A stretch of 64,000 nt of DNA from Moniliophthora roreri (Eukaryota; Basidiomycota; Agaricomycetes; Agaricales; Marasmiaceae). Position numbers and translations under genes: made by a program. Within the stretch, counting starts at the first letter, position 1, and the number at the start of each line of letters is the position of its first letter. The notes beneath the pieces are model-generated. The model was not told where the DNA came from. It was given only the letters and a program-made list of their open reading frames with translations, and did not search any database. Below are positions 12,612 through 24,760 of the stretch, piece after piece. The stretch lies in contig LATX02000180.1 of the NCBI GenBank assembly GCA_001466705.2, positions 124,001 to 188,000 of the forward strand. Reading direction: 5' to 3'.

Positions 12612-15037
12612 ATGGGCAGCCGCCACAGCAAGACCAGCCAGACATCGACCTCGATTCAAGACCCGGCAGCGACTGCAAGCAACCGTCATGGCCATCGAGC
12701 AGAGAAATTGCTGAAGCGCATGTCGTTATCGCTGTTGAGAGGCCAGCACAAATCGAATCCGGCAATTTCAAATTCTTCGTCGAGTCAGAAATTGGAGGAA
12801 AACGGAGATTCTGAACACGGAGTTGAGCACATTGTTGAAGGCCCTGAGGGGCATTCGGGGAATGTGAGTACCCGTACTGCTTTCCATCAAACTCGGTCAA
12901 GGTCAAGTAGCGATTCCGTGGCTGTGCTATCAGATGTTCAGGATGGTCTAAATCCCGAGTCCAAATTTCTCTCTTGACCTTAAACTTCCACCATCTCCCT
13001 TGTCGACTGTGAATACCGTTACTCATCTCTTCTAGGTCGTTGACACGAGCGGAAAAGAGGACACATCACACGAGCAGCGCCCATTGTCAGGCAGTTCATC
13101 AGCGGGAAGAACAGAAGAATCTGCCGAACCTGCAGAGAACAACGTATCTGATTCTCAGACGGAACCACCTTTAAACGAGCCAAATTATACCAAGGATATC
13201 TCTAATCAACCCATCTCACCACCAGTAATCAGAGCGCCAAACTCGGTCCTAAATTCTCAGTTCATCATGCCAGCCAACACGACCGTTCCTTGCCAGGTAT
13301 GTGGAGGTTGTAATCAGTCCGACTGTTGCTCAGTGATATGCTCGGAATTACAGTACCGTACTGGAAAGACCTTAGGAAGTGGTACTTACGCTATCGTCAA
13401 GGAGGCCATCCACATCAAGACGGGCAAATATTATGCCTGCAAGGTCATCAACAAGAAGCTGATGGAAGGGCGGGAGTACATGGTACGCCCTTATCTCCCT
13501 GCATTTTACTTCACACTCAAACTCTCCACTCAAGGTTCGTAACGAAATCGCGGTGTTGAAGAGGATTTCAAGCGGATATCCCAACATCGTCACATTACAC
13601 GATTACTTCGAGGTACGCGCTATTCATGGTGTCTGACACGCTAATACTGACGCAACGACCCTTAGACCGCCCACAACCTCTACCTATGCTTCGATCTCTG
13701 TACAGGTGGCGAGCTATTTGACCGCATATGCGCCAAGGGCAACTACTACGAAGCCGATGCTGCAGATCTCGTGAGAATCATCATGCGCGCAGTCAAGTAC
13801 ATTCACAACGCAGGCATTGTTCACCGCGGTGAGTCACGCATCAATCAATCACCGTCTCCAAGTTTTAAAATAACACGTGTAGACCTCAAACCTGAAAATT
13901 TACTATTCCGCACCCCTGCCGAGGACGCCGATATCATGATCGCTGACTTTGGTCTCAGCCGAATCATGGAGGAAGAAAAGTTTAGCATGTTAACTGAGAT
14001 ATGCGGAACGCCTGGATACATGGCTCCAGAGATCTTCAAAAAGAGTGCGTGTTCGATTGTTATCACTATTCGGTTAGTTAAATATGACTTTGATCTTTCG
14101 TAGCCGGACATGGAAAGCCCGTGGACATTTGGGCCATGGGTGTGATCACGTACTTCCTACTCGCTGGGTACACGCCATTCGATCGAGACAGTCAACAAGC
14201 CGAAATGGAGGCTATCATTGCGGGGGTACGTTTCTTTTCCATGCTCTACCGCTTGGACATTAAATGAATACTGAATGATTGACAGGACTATAAATTCGAA
14301 CCAATTGAATACTGGGCCAACGTATCAGAAACCGCACGAGACTTCGTCCGAGAATGCCTTACTATTGACCCAGCGAGCAGACCTACTGCTGAAGAAGCCC
14401 TCAGTCACAAGTGGCTGGCCGATTCGCAGCCGCACTTTGTACCAGATCCCGATACCCAAGGACCTACGGATCTGTTGCCGCATGTCATGAAGGCGTTCAA
14501 TGCGAAGAAGTTGTGTGGGTGTCTTTCGTCCAGATATTGTTAATGACGGAGTCTTGCTAATGGTTTGTTTGTTTGTAGGGCGTAAGGCAGCTTTCAGTAT
14601 TCGTGCTGTTAACCGCATGTCGGCTCTTGCTGGCGGACAGCTGCCTCACACTGAGGCACAGAAGTTGAGTGAGAACGTATTGAAGTACAAGGAAGAGAGT
14701 GAAAAGGCGCGTTTCTTCTTTTTTGACTCGAGGCTGTCACTGACTGTATCTGTTACAGGAAGCACTCGAAGATGTATCGATCATGCATCATCACAACCTC
14801 GAATCCTCTGATGGTTCTTCCGATTCGGTGGGTATCCGCTCGTCTCTCTTTCGGCGTACTAATTCAACCCTTTTTAAGAACAGGCAAACAATCAAGCGTG
14901 AGCTCAAAGAACAAGATGATCTTAGTGTTGAGGATGGAAAGGAGCCTAGGATGAGCGATGATGCGAAGATGGATCATTTGGAGAATCAGATGGCCAAGGC
15001 TGCGTTGGATGATAAAGACAAATCCCAATCCGCTTGA
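12612..15037 (+). CDS. Ca2+/calmodulin-dependent-type Ser/Thr protein kinase
   Basis: Ten exons: 12612-12863, 13036-13296, 13354-13482, 13535-13612, 13666-13828, 13883-14044, 14104-14225, 14286-14514, 14579-14706 and 14759-15037, about 600 aa. Kinase signatures after splicing: glycine loop GKTLGSGTYAIVKEA, Lys in YYACKVINKK, catalytic IVHRDLKPENLL, DFG in IADFGLSR, activation-loop Thr in EICGTPGYMAPE. A basic-hydrophobic stretch after the kinase core (RKAAFSIRAVNRMSALAGG) is the likely autoinhibitory/calmodulin-binding part. The N-terminus MGSRHSK fits the N-myristoylation pattern and precedes a long disordered Ser-rich region. The last intron (14707-14758) needs a GC donor to keep frame. It probably relays Ca2+ signals in hyphal growth; targets are unknown. 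Confidence 0.92.
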
Positions 15038-15397
15038 AGGTGTAAAAAGTGTAAGATCTCTGACTGATAGATATTTGCGCCTTGGACTTTCTTCTCCCTT
15101 TCTTTAAAATGCCCACGCCCATGGAGTTCTGGTCTAGTTCCTGTATATTGCTTTTTCATGACTTTGTACATGTTATCGTCTATCTCCACGAGGAGTTTTT
15201 CTTACTTTGCATCGTTATGTCGATTACACCGAAGCTAACCAATATTTGCTGCAATAACATACGAGTACGCTGGCACTGAAAACAAAATGATACAAGTACA
15301 GTATGATGAATTGTGAATAGTGTTGAACAAGCGTGAAAACCAATCCACACATGGAAGTAAACGATAGTAAACTGAATAACGAACGTTTTTATAATGT
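15038..15397. other. Convergent 3' gap
   Basis: 3' flanks of the kinase (+) and the iron transporter (-); no recognised feature. Confidence 0.5.
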
Positions 15398-16492
15398 TTA
15401 CTCCTGTCCTTCTAATGCCTTGACTATACCAAACGCAGCACCAGCTGCAAGTCCACCAACAAGTAACGTCGACACTGCACCCCAAACAATTCCACCAAGG
15501 TTATTGGAAGCTCCAGTCACCTGGGCCTTGATCGCACCAAAGATAAGAAGAACCAAGCCAGTGACAATACAGGAGTACATCAAAGCGACTTGGGCGTTGG
15601 GTATGAGGAAGTATGGGAGCAAGGGAATGAGACCACCAATAAGGTACCCCATACCGATCGTGAATGCAGAGATGTACAATCGTCTCGTAGGAACTTCCTC
15701 TGTAAATAATGAATCAGTACCTGCACTAAGGGATGTTTAGCTGAAAGCAAAACACACCCATTCCTTCACCAAATTTCAACAGGAACGCTGTGAGGCCTAC
15801 GTCTTTGCTCCACCGCAACGATGAAGCATTCTCTTCATCATTCGATGCCCTAGCTTCTGGGGCAGTATCTTCTTCACCTCCTGCCTCCCTAAGACTCTTT
15901 GCCACTGCTCTGCAGGTAGCTTGATCAACGCCAACAGGACCAAGTACCTCTTCGACCTCCCTCTCCATCTCTCCAGCACAACTCCTAATAACCCTATGGG
16001 CAGTCTGATTCTTGAGATATCTGTAATGATCTCTCTCTGCTTGGCTCGCGAGGAAACCGCCTATTCCCATGGAAATAGCGCCTGCGATAAGCTCCGCCAC
16101 TCCGCCTAAAACGACGATTCGTGAAGTACCAAGGGAAGAAAGCCCGGCTGTGAGAGCAAATGGAACGGTCAAACCGTCAGAGAGACCAATGATACTACAT
16201 GAATCATTAGAACTTGTAGCCAATAATAGAACGAAACGGCATGGACGTACACATCACGAACGACATCTGGGTCGATAAGCTGTCTTTCATCTTCCTTGAG
16301 CTGTTTACAGCATACTCCATCCGGCATCTCGGACCTGGCACATTTAGCTTGTAGAGGTGTAGTTTCTGAACTCAATGCGTTGTCGATGGGCCATACGGGA
16401 GGTTTTGTCGAATTGTCTTGATTCCGACGCCGAGGGAGGGCGACTGAGGGTGCTGATTGGTCGTTTACAGTTGGTGATGGGCTTGTGGACAT
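15398..16492 (-). CDS. CCC1: Ccc1/VIT1 family vacuolar iron (manganese) transporter
   Basis: Exons 16492-16251, 16194-15758 and 15699-15398 give about 326 aa. A disordered N-terminus of about 75 residues leads into DVIIGLSDGLTVPFALTAGL, the first helix signature of the family, then helix 2 (GGVAELIAGAISMGIGGFLA) with SQAERDHY. A cytosolic acidic loop rich in Glu follows, the part that binds Fe2+ in the plant homologue, then three more helices including FTIGMGYLIGGLIPLLPY. The protein moves Fe2+/Mn2+ from cytosol to vacuole. The loop has an insertion with Glu/Asp runs compared with plant VIT1. Start chosen at the first Met giving a normal length. Confidence 0.93.
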
Positions 16493-17797
16493 TTCGCGTA
16501 GAGGTCAAATATATAGGGACGCGTTGAGGAATTGGAGGGAAGGTGGTGGTTATGAATAAGGAAGAAATTTTTGGAGCGGGTGTAATTCCATCATAGATAG
16601 ATAAATAGATGGGCGCTTAAAAGAGGAACCAATCACAGCCGTTAGATTTGACTCCCGATCACCGGTTCAACACTCATTGGCTACTATTACCCTCAAGCTA
16701 GGCTCCTGTTCGCTTTGGCTCGAATGTTTGCTCATCTCATGGATTGTTTCAAGTATGGACCTACATTTACCTTGTGCCCTCCGCAGTTCTCTCCGCGGGT
16801 TCTGGTTGTGGCTTGAAAGACATATACGCTTTCGTCATCAACTAGGACGATTGTACTGTGATATGCATGGACCTCGAGCTAGGAGCTAGGACAGAAGTAC
16901 TTACGCCCTTGGCTCACCGTTCAGTGAGTTACTCACTTGCAATTCTGGCGACAAGCTATACCAAAGGCTACTTCAGAACTTGCCAGGAGCAACCACTTCA
17001 TTCGGAAAAGGACCGGTCTCCAAGTCCAAAGCCCTGGATGTGGGCTATAAGCAATCCTTCCATCGGCTGGCTACAGTACAGTGCAGTAGGGACCGTTTTA
17101 TTTCGTCTCAGAGCCCATGGATTTACTGTGCAAGCTCTACTCGACATAACAGTAACTCAGGAACTTGCATTCTAGAAGCAATTTGCCACCCCGACACACG
17201 GGCCTGTTTCCGAGTTCTAATTTTTGATTTGTAGCGGCCCGCTGCTGTCCTGAAGTCATAAAGGCCACAGATGTTGCCCCGACGAGGGTGTACCTCGGGA
17301 TAATCTCTGCGTTTCTGTGCCCACTGCCTGTATCAACGGAGTGTACCGGGTTCAACGTACGCACCCTTTCAAGTTTTCCTGATCTTCTCGTCTCTGTGGA
17401 GATGACACTGCCGCAAGTTCAGGACTCGGAAGCCGAAGATGCGGACCTTTGACTTGTTTTTTCGGGACAAAGGGACGTAGTTGGATCTTTGCCAGGAATT
17501 TCGTCGTGAAGCTTGGGTAAAGTTATACATCTTTCTACCATGAAATCGTGATACGTTTGAATAGAATTGATTAGTGAAAATTGCGTATATCCAAGTTTCA
17601 GCCTGTGCAAAATACAGCTACATTTCTGGTCCAACCGCCCTCCCCACCACAAAAAAGGGAGGGGTCAGACGGCCGAACACACAAGAGATAAGAATCCAAA
17701 AAGGCAAGAGATAAGATTAATCAATCTCAGACCGGAAACCTAATTTTCTCGCGCACGGCTCACCATCATCATCAACCTTTGTTGTCATTTGTCCTCC
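16493..17797. other. Divergent intergenic region, no supported gene
   Basis: Shared 5' region between the iron transporter (-) and the Sds3-like gene (+). Open frames at 16677-17234 overlap in several frames and match nothing I recognise. Confidence 0.45.
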
Positions 17798-20700
17798 ATG
17801 TCGCTCAGAGCGAATTCGCTCGAATCCTTATCCTCACCTTCGCCATCACCTGCACCAGAAGCCGAACCTGAAGAGGACAAATCGAAAAAATCCAGCAGGG
17901 TTGCTCATCTGGGCAGTGATTCAGAACTCTCAGAGCTCACTGAGGAAGAGCAGGAAGCAGCAGAGTCGAGTTCCAGATCCACTAATGCGAGAAGGGGCCA
18001 GACTACAACGAACGGGCGTGGATCTAAGCATCCTCGCCGAGGAGGGAGGAGGAAACGTAGTACACTTGTTCCTGCACCGATGTGGGGGTGGGTAGGCACC
18101 AAGGAGTCGGATTCTGAAGAGCAGGAGGCGCCATCAAGGGTCACCAAAGGCGACGTCAAAAGCTCAAAACGAGTCCCGGATGACGACGAAGAGCAGACAG
18201 AGGAAGACCCGCCACAGACAGCTCTCGCCGTCACAGACGCAACAGAGGTATCTCCTCTCGATGTTCTGAGCTCTGCAGCTGTCGTTGTAGAGACAGCCGC
18301 AGAACACACAAAGGATGACGACGAGACGGATGCAGAGCTCGGTGACGATGATGAGCCGGACCCATCCAACAACACTACTATTCGTACTTCCAACAATCAA
18401 ACCGACTCCGAATCAGACGCTGACGATCAACCAGACGTCGAATCAGAGCTCGAAGTAGATGTTGATATGACTGCTCCACCTCCAGAGGCTATTGCACCCA
18501 TTGTCGCAGCTGCGTCAGCATCCTCCATCATGGGAAACCCTGCTGCCCCATTGCGCGCGTCCCCATCAGCAAATTCATCGCGCTCAAACTCCCCTGTGGT
18601 TGCCGATGGCGCAGTCCCTGAGCCAGAGGAGGCAGATGACGAGGAAAACGGTGAAGATGTGGAAGATGATGTGCCGAAAACTACTACGACTACTGCGACT
18701 CGCAAGCCTAGGGCTACTAAAGGAAAATCAAAGGCGAGGCGTAAAGTCAGAGGACGAGGCAAACCCAAACCGTCAACCATTGCTATTCCGGACGTAACCG
18801 AGGGCATAACTGCTACTACCGTTAGAGATGCCGACAAGTCTTTGGAAGACGTTGATATCGACGTGGAAGCAGACGAATTGGTAGTTTCTGCAGACGCAGA
18901 GCGTGGCGAAGAAGCAGAGGCAGAAGAACCTGAGGCAGATGTTCCAGCGGAGCCTGCTGCCGAAGAGGAGGAAGAAATGGATGTAGATGTCGAGGAAGAA
19001 GAGCCAGAGGAACCGGAAGATCAGGAAGAGCGTGAAGAACGTGAAGAGCAGGAAGACCTCGAAGACGATGACGAAGGTCTCCATGAGGAAGACGATGAAG
19101 AGGAGTTGGACCTGCAGCCAGCTCACCGCATTGAAGCCCTGGAAGTTTTAGCGTCCATCGAACTCCGATTTGCTTTGGTCAGGGAGAAGCTCTACGTAGA
19201 GAAGATGCAAAGTCTGGCTTGGGAAGAGTCATTGGTCGAAGATGGTACGCTTTTACAACTCTTTTCAGAATATTCGCTAATCATTATTTATAGGCACTCA
19301 TCCAGAGCTGATATATCTTCAAAGCGAACTTTCTCGTCGCAAGGACAAGCGCTTGGAACTCGCAGCTCGTAAACGAACATACGAATTTTCGCATGTCTCG
19401 AGGAAAAGGAAGCTTGAAGAAGATGCGACCTGGTCTTGGTGGAAGGCATGTCGCCTCTATGTATTTCCGTGATCTCAGCTAAACTTTGGCATATAGCTTG
19501 CAAAGGACGAGCTTCAGACCGACATGATTGCAGAAACCAATCGCAAAAAGCGCAGATTGGAAAGGGACCGTAGGCAGATGGAACGTCCGGTACCTAGTAC
19601 GTGGTCACCATGTCTCTCACCAGGACTTCTGTTGACCATGGAACCAGTTCGACACATACCAGGCATGCCAATGGAAATATTGACTGCACCGCCCACTCTC
19701 CGACAACTTATCGACAATCCGCCCTTTGGCAGCCGAGAACTCCAACAGCCGCGGTTGAAGAACAAGCACCGCAACCGAGAGGTTCACACAAACGTCAATG
19801 CTTCCAGTGGAAAGCGAGACATGGGCACCAATTCGGCGGGGGCACTCGTACCTCTGGCGTACCCAGAGCTTCCCACACTCAGCTCAGCAGACGTGGGTAA
19901 CGACTTGGATTACCTGCTATCGCTGTCGTCATCACGCAAGTCTGGCGGTGTATACGACCCCCATGGACACAACAGTACCATTATTCACTCACATTCTTCG
20001 CATCATAATCAACGAGAAGTTCTTGGATATGGACATATCGTCGGTCAACGCATTGGAGGTTCTGGCCGCCAACAGCCACCACCCATGCACCCTATGATGC
20101 AGCCACCACCGCCTGGAGGAGGCAATCTTCATCCAGCTCCCCCATCTGGCCCTATCTATGATGGCCCGCCACAACATGCTCCATACGCACCACCGCCTCA
20201 CTCACTTCCACCTTCCGGTCCCGGGGCAATAATGAATGATACGTTCCCACCCACCTTTGGAAAGGGGCCCGTTGGGTACCCTCCTCCTGGACCTCCGTAT
20301 AACAATTCCATCTCGCTAGGGCCCGGAACCAGGCCCGGGTCAAGCTCTGGTCTACCTCCTTCGAGCGGCTCTGCTAGCGGAAGGGTGCATCATCATGTTC
20401 CGCCCCGTCAGCCTCCCGCCGCTCCTTCAGGTAGTTCGTCGCAATCTCATCACCCGCATGTGTTTCCTGGCATGGCTGATGATATGATTGGTCATTCTGC
20501 TCCGAGAGATAGAGAGAGAGACAGGGAGAGAGAAAGAGATAGGGAACGTGAGCGGGAACGTGAGCAGCACGAACACGATCGTGAACGTGAGCGTGAAAAA
20601 CAGATTGCTGCGAGTATGAACTACACGCGCAGGTCAATATCCCCAATCGGTGCTGTCCCGTCTGCCAAGGAAAGTGGTCAATGGATGGGTCCTGGAATGG

Positions 20701-21905
20701 GTATGGGAGGATTCGGTATGGGAGGTATTACCCCGCATGGGCCACCTTCATTCCCCGGAATGAAAGGTCCACGATGGGCAGCAGACGACGAGGATAGGGA
20801 GTGGGATCGTATGCGACGTGAAAGAGAGCGAGAGCGGGAGCGGGAACGTGATAAGAGAGAAAGAGATAGAGACCTCCATCGAGAGATTGAACGTGAACGA
20901 GAGCGGGAACGGGAGAGGCAACAACCCCCGCTGCCGGGACGTCATGGAAGTATGAATGGCCCGTCGTCGAGGATGGCAGCAGATGGACCTGGGCTTCCTG
21001 GATTGAATCCAGTTGCGTCTCAGAATTCGACTTCGCATTCGCCAGTATTCCCTCCTCACCATCATCACCATAAACCACACCACCACCACGTGCTTCATCA
21101 CCATCATCATCATGGCAGTCCGTCTTCCTCACCGACCCATTCGCATTCGCATTCTCATTCTCAACCGCCAGGTGGTCCGATGACTAGTCCGAATATGTCT
21201 AGAGGTGAATCTCAGTCTAAGGTACTGCCGATTGCAGGAAGTCGACCGCCTTCTGTGACGATAGAAGACAAGGAGCGCGAACGCGAGAGAGAGCGAGAAA
21301 AGGAACGAGATCGCCCCGTTTCTACTCCATTTGCTCTCGGTGCTTCCCAATACGCCAAAATACCTCCTTCATCACACTCTAGCAGTCAGGTTGCATCGCC
21401 GCGTCCATCATGGGGAACACCTCCACCTCCAAAGCGTAGATCTTCCGACGAGTACATCACCTCAAAAAGTAGCGGCAACACACCAGTACTTCCAGTCTTT
21501 GGCCCTCCACCTCCTGCATCTTCGTCTCTTCCGAAATCACCTCCTCCACGCATACCGCCGGTACAACAAGGAACTAGCCCACGAAGCTTGAACGCATCTG
21601 GTGGCAACTCGAGGACTCATTCACCGACTCTACTCCGAGAACGCTCTCCTCCGCTTGGACTTGCTCAAAAGGGCCTGGTAAGTAAGGTTCCTCCCGATAT
21701 TACGAGTCTGACTACTCCAGGCCCCACCGAACCATTGAAAAACAGTACACGAGACCGTGACCGTGATGATGATTACCCTCCAAAGGCTTCATTCAACGGT
21801 GTTCCTCCACCTCCTACTTATCCTCTTGGTTCCTCAAAGCCCATTTCGGAAAGTCCTCGTATTACCAGAATGAGCGTACCTCAGATGTTGGACGCGCAGC
21901 CGTAG
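17798..21905 (+). CDS. Sds3-like subunit of the Sin3 histone deacetylase complex, very long form
   Basis: Exons 17798-19244, 19294-19445, 19497-19596 and 19648-21905 give about 1,318 aa. Residues 1-440 are acidic and disordered. The conserved Sds3/Dep1/BRMS1 core spans about 441-560: RIEALEVLASIELRFALVRE, KMQSLAWEESLVEDGTHP, LSRRKDKRLELAARKR and ELQTDMIAETNRKKRRLERD, a coiled-coil segment that docks Sin3. The remaining 750 residues are low complexity: Pro-rich, three Arg/Glu tracts (about 20508-20605, 20815-20927, 21269-21315) and a His-rich patch at 21057-21115. Intron 2 (19446-19496) needs a GC donor; intron 3 (19597-19647, 51 nt) is open and in frame, so retention is possible. Yeast Sds3 is 327 aa, so the tail is unusual. 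Confidence 0.85.
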
Positions 21906-23230
21906 TAATTATTTTCATTTTGTGCTATTTTTCTGTAATTTGGGGATCTTTAGTTTCATCGCAATACTTACACAGGATCACTACTTGACACCTTGACCTC
22001 TATCTTCGTATTCTCCACTTAGTTTACTCTGTAGTCTCTTTGAATGCTTTGTCTTGCAACAAGTAGTTTAGTCGACACCTCTGGACTGAAATGCTTATAC
22101 AACAGAGCACTGCATTATGCAGTTCACCATCCCAGTTGTAAGCATAGCTGTTTCAAAAGTTAAAGACGACTCTCGGAAAATGCTTTTCCCTCCATATATC
22201 CCCCTCAGGTTCTACTGAGGAATAGCTCTATACCTTGTGCCCGTGAAAATAATCCATGGATGGCCTTCACCCTCGCAACATTCCAGGAGAAGTGGACTGT
22301 GAAATGGTCACAGTAGAATCTGGTTGAATATTTTTTGATTTGTTGGAGATGTGCGCGTCAAACACAGTAAGAAGGTGATTGGATGTCGCATTTTCCTTAT
22401 TGGAGGAAATTGTGGGAGTAGGGATGGTGTTGAAAGGCGTTACCCCCCCATTTTTTCTGCATCAGAGCCCAGACTGCCACGGAAGGTTGCTTCTAGGGTA
22501 GGTGTCTGATAACACGAGAACTACGCGCAAACAAAAATATACCCTTTCTGAGTAAACGGCTCCTCTTCGCTGCAGCTTCACGAAGCTGCTGCACGGTCAC
22601 GACCTCCCCTGGATTTCCAATCCTAGCATGTATTCTTTGTGTAGGAACTTCGGTGACAAGGATGAAAGTATTCAGATCAGGGCTCTGGGCAAGATGATAT
22701 CAGGAAATGTGTACTAAAGGGTACTGACCGTGCTAGACATGGTGCCGATGACGCGGGTATGTACCGAAATTGGCTAGATTTTGTTTGTACACTAAACAGA
22801 AGAAGTCCAAAAAGTTTCTACATAAACAGCTGGAAAGTGCGTCATCTTATTCGGGCCCGGTCTCGGCGGAAATCCGACGCTAAACGCACTATTGCTACCG
22901 GGTGTCTTGACTATGCTTTGACACCAACAATCCTTGCGCATCACACCGTTATTCTCCATACAGAAAGGAAAGAGGGATCACTCGATGGGTACAACTCGAT
23001 CCGTACGGCATGGGTCCTCGCTTCCCTCCGCTGTCAACTTTTAGAGATCGTCTATCCGCTACTCGGAGACTCCATCTTGCCCGACATGACCGAGTAATAA
23101 ATAAAATAAATAATAATCCTATGTCACACAATAATAAATAATATCACAATACCATTTGTGTGACACTATTTGCACCATTGCCATTAGTTCTCGAAGCTTC
23201 TTTTACCGAACCGAGTACAAAGCGAGTGAC
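21906..23230. other. Intergenic, no supported gene
   Basis: 3' flank of the Sds3-like gene, then sequence of normal base composition up to the edge of the CpG-poor block. A 113-codon open frame at 22759-23097 has no recognisable domain. Near 23121-23165 the motifs TGTCACACA and TGTGTGACA form a 9-bp inverted repeat around AT-rich sequence, close to where CpG disappears. Confidence 0.45.
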
Positions 23231-23559
23231 ATACCCAGAAGACATATCCCAGATCATATCCAGTTGGAATCTTTCATGCAAGCATGATACTTGTTCTTAA
23301 CCACTTCACAACCAGTGACATCACAACTAGTGGGTGAGTGGGCAAGCACAGTGTTCAAGAGAAGTAGGTAAGTCTCAAGAAATATATTGACAGTTCTAGT
23401 TCAATACTTGACAGCCTGCTTCTTACAGGAGAATCCAGCTAACAGTGTTTCACTGTCTTCACTCAACTCTAACAACAACAACAAATGTAATTACATTGAA
23501 ATCCAATATTCACACCATGCTGGGTATTTGAGAAGAGCAACTCCATCCCTCAAATACCA

Positions 23560-24760
23560 ATGACCATTCAAACTTGCTCCCAGGTCACAGCACTATCTTC
23601 CTATGTTCCACCCCCACCCACAAACACTCCAGAGACCCCTCCTCCTACTGTGTCTAGTACCATTCCCAAAGAAGCATCATCCCCATTGACTTCACTTGCT
23701 TCTACTCAAAATGACAAGCCTGGTACTAAGAGCCTCAGTCATCACTGACATGCTGTGTCCTTTCCTCTTCGGTGTAGTAAGGCTGAGAATCAGCAGCAAA
23801 CTTGGTCCCTTCCACCTCCAGGGTCTGTAGTAGTTACAGTACTCAATCAAACACCTCTCCCACCTCTCTCTTCTCACATAAACCCTTCCACTCTTGATGG
23901 TCAAATGTTCCTGCCATTGACTACAATGCTGACCACCAAACAACAAGCTGCCTTGGGCAACTTTCAAGAGAAAGCCAAGACTCTTAAAAGGTACATTTTT
24001 CTTTTCCATTTGATCCTTTGCTCATGGCATTATTCAGGGCTATTGGCCTTTCTGCACTCAATGGCAGACTTGTTGAATGGGATCCACAATCTCAGCAGGT
24101 TGTTCTATGGATACCATCAGTAAATCTTGTTTTAAGTGACTTTGAACCCTTCTGGTATTCTTCACATAGGCCAGGAGTCACTATTAACAACAAAGTCAGC
24201 CTTGTTCCAGCAGGTAGCCTGAAGGAGTTTTGTGAACAGCACAATATTCTGCTTCCCCACTGTGCACATGGACTGCCTAGTAAAGCTCAATATATCTCAC
24301 CTGACAATTCTCAACATGGGATTGCTGGCAAGGTCCCCCTCATGTGCAATGCTGAAACCACATTGACTGTGCCATTCTGCAGCACACTTTGTAAGTACTT
24401 TTACACCTCCAATAGTCACCTTCAATTAACTAATTATCTGTGAACTATTCTCTAGTCATCTACTCTTTCTTTGCAAGCACCTATTCTCATGCCAATGCAC
24501 CTGTAGCACTGTATGAGCCTCAGCAGGGTAGGTTATATACTATGAAGTTATTGAGTCTTTCTCATAAAACTCTAGATGATAGACAATGCTATATCACTAT
24601 TATGACCACTGGAGTACAAACACCCACCTGACAACAGGCCACTCATTGCATGTCACTTCCTGCTATAGGTGATATCAGAACACCTGTCTTGTCCTCCTTT
24701 ACCATTTGTGATAGCCCACAGACCAGAATTTTTTGCAAACTTACTTCTGTGCCTTCTGGT
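23560..24760 (+). pseudogene. Gene-like multi-exon segment of unknown family in the CpG-poor block
   Basis: Not recognised. Several open pieces on the plus strand can be joined at good splice signals: 23560 to about 23727, about 23777-23990, about 24037-24390, then 24455-24527 and 24669 to about 24760. For example GT at 23991 with AG near 24036 keeps frame between EKAKTLKR and AIGLSALNGRLVEWD, and GTAAGT near 24391 with CTAG near 24454 keeps frame into IYSFFASTYSHANAP. The first junction (around 23728-23776) does not keep phase, so the gene may be dead. The N-terminal piece is Pro/Thr/Ser-rich. It may be a transposon-carried or captured host gene; no function is assigned. Confidence 0.3.

Noticed and set aside
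14828..14883. Intron-like stretch (GTGGGT...CTAAT...ACAG) in the last kinase exon
   Set aside because: Removal shifts frame and ends the protein early, whereas the unspliced frame gives a plausible acidic C-terminus.
18000..21400. Long antisense open frames opposite the Sds3-like gene
   Set aside because: They are shadows of the Ser/Glu/Arg-rich coding repeats on the plus strand.
21678..21720. GTAAGT...CCAG stretch in the Sds3-like tail
   Set aside because: 43 nt is too short for introns here and splicing would cause an immediate stop.
22759..23097. 113-codon open frame left of the CpG-poor block
   Set aside because: No motif, no splice structure, and no similarity to a family I know.
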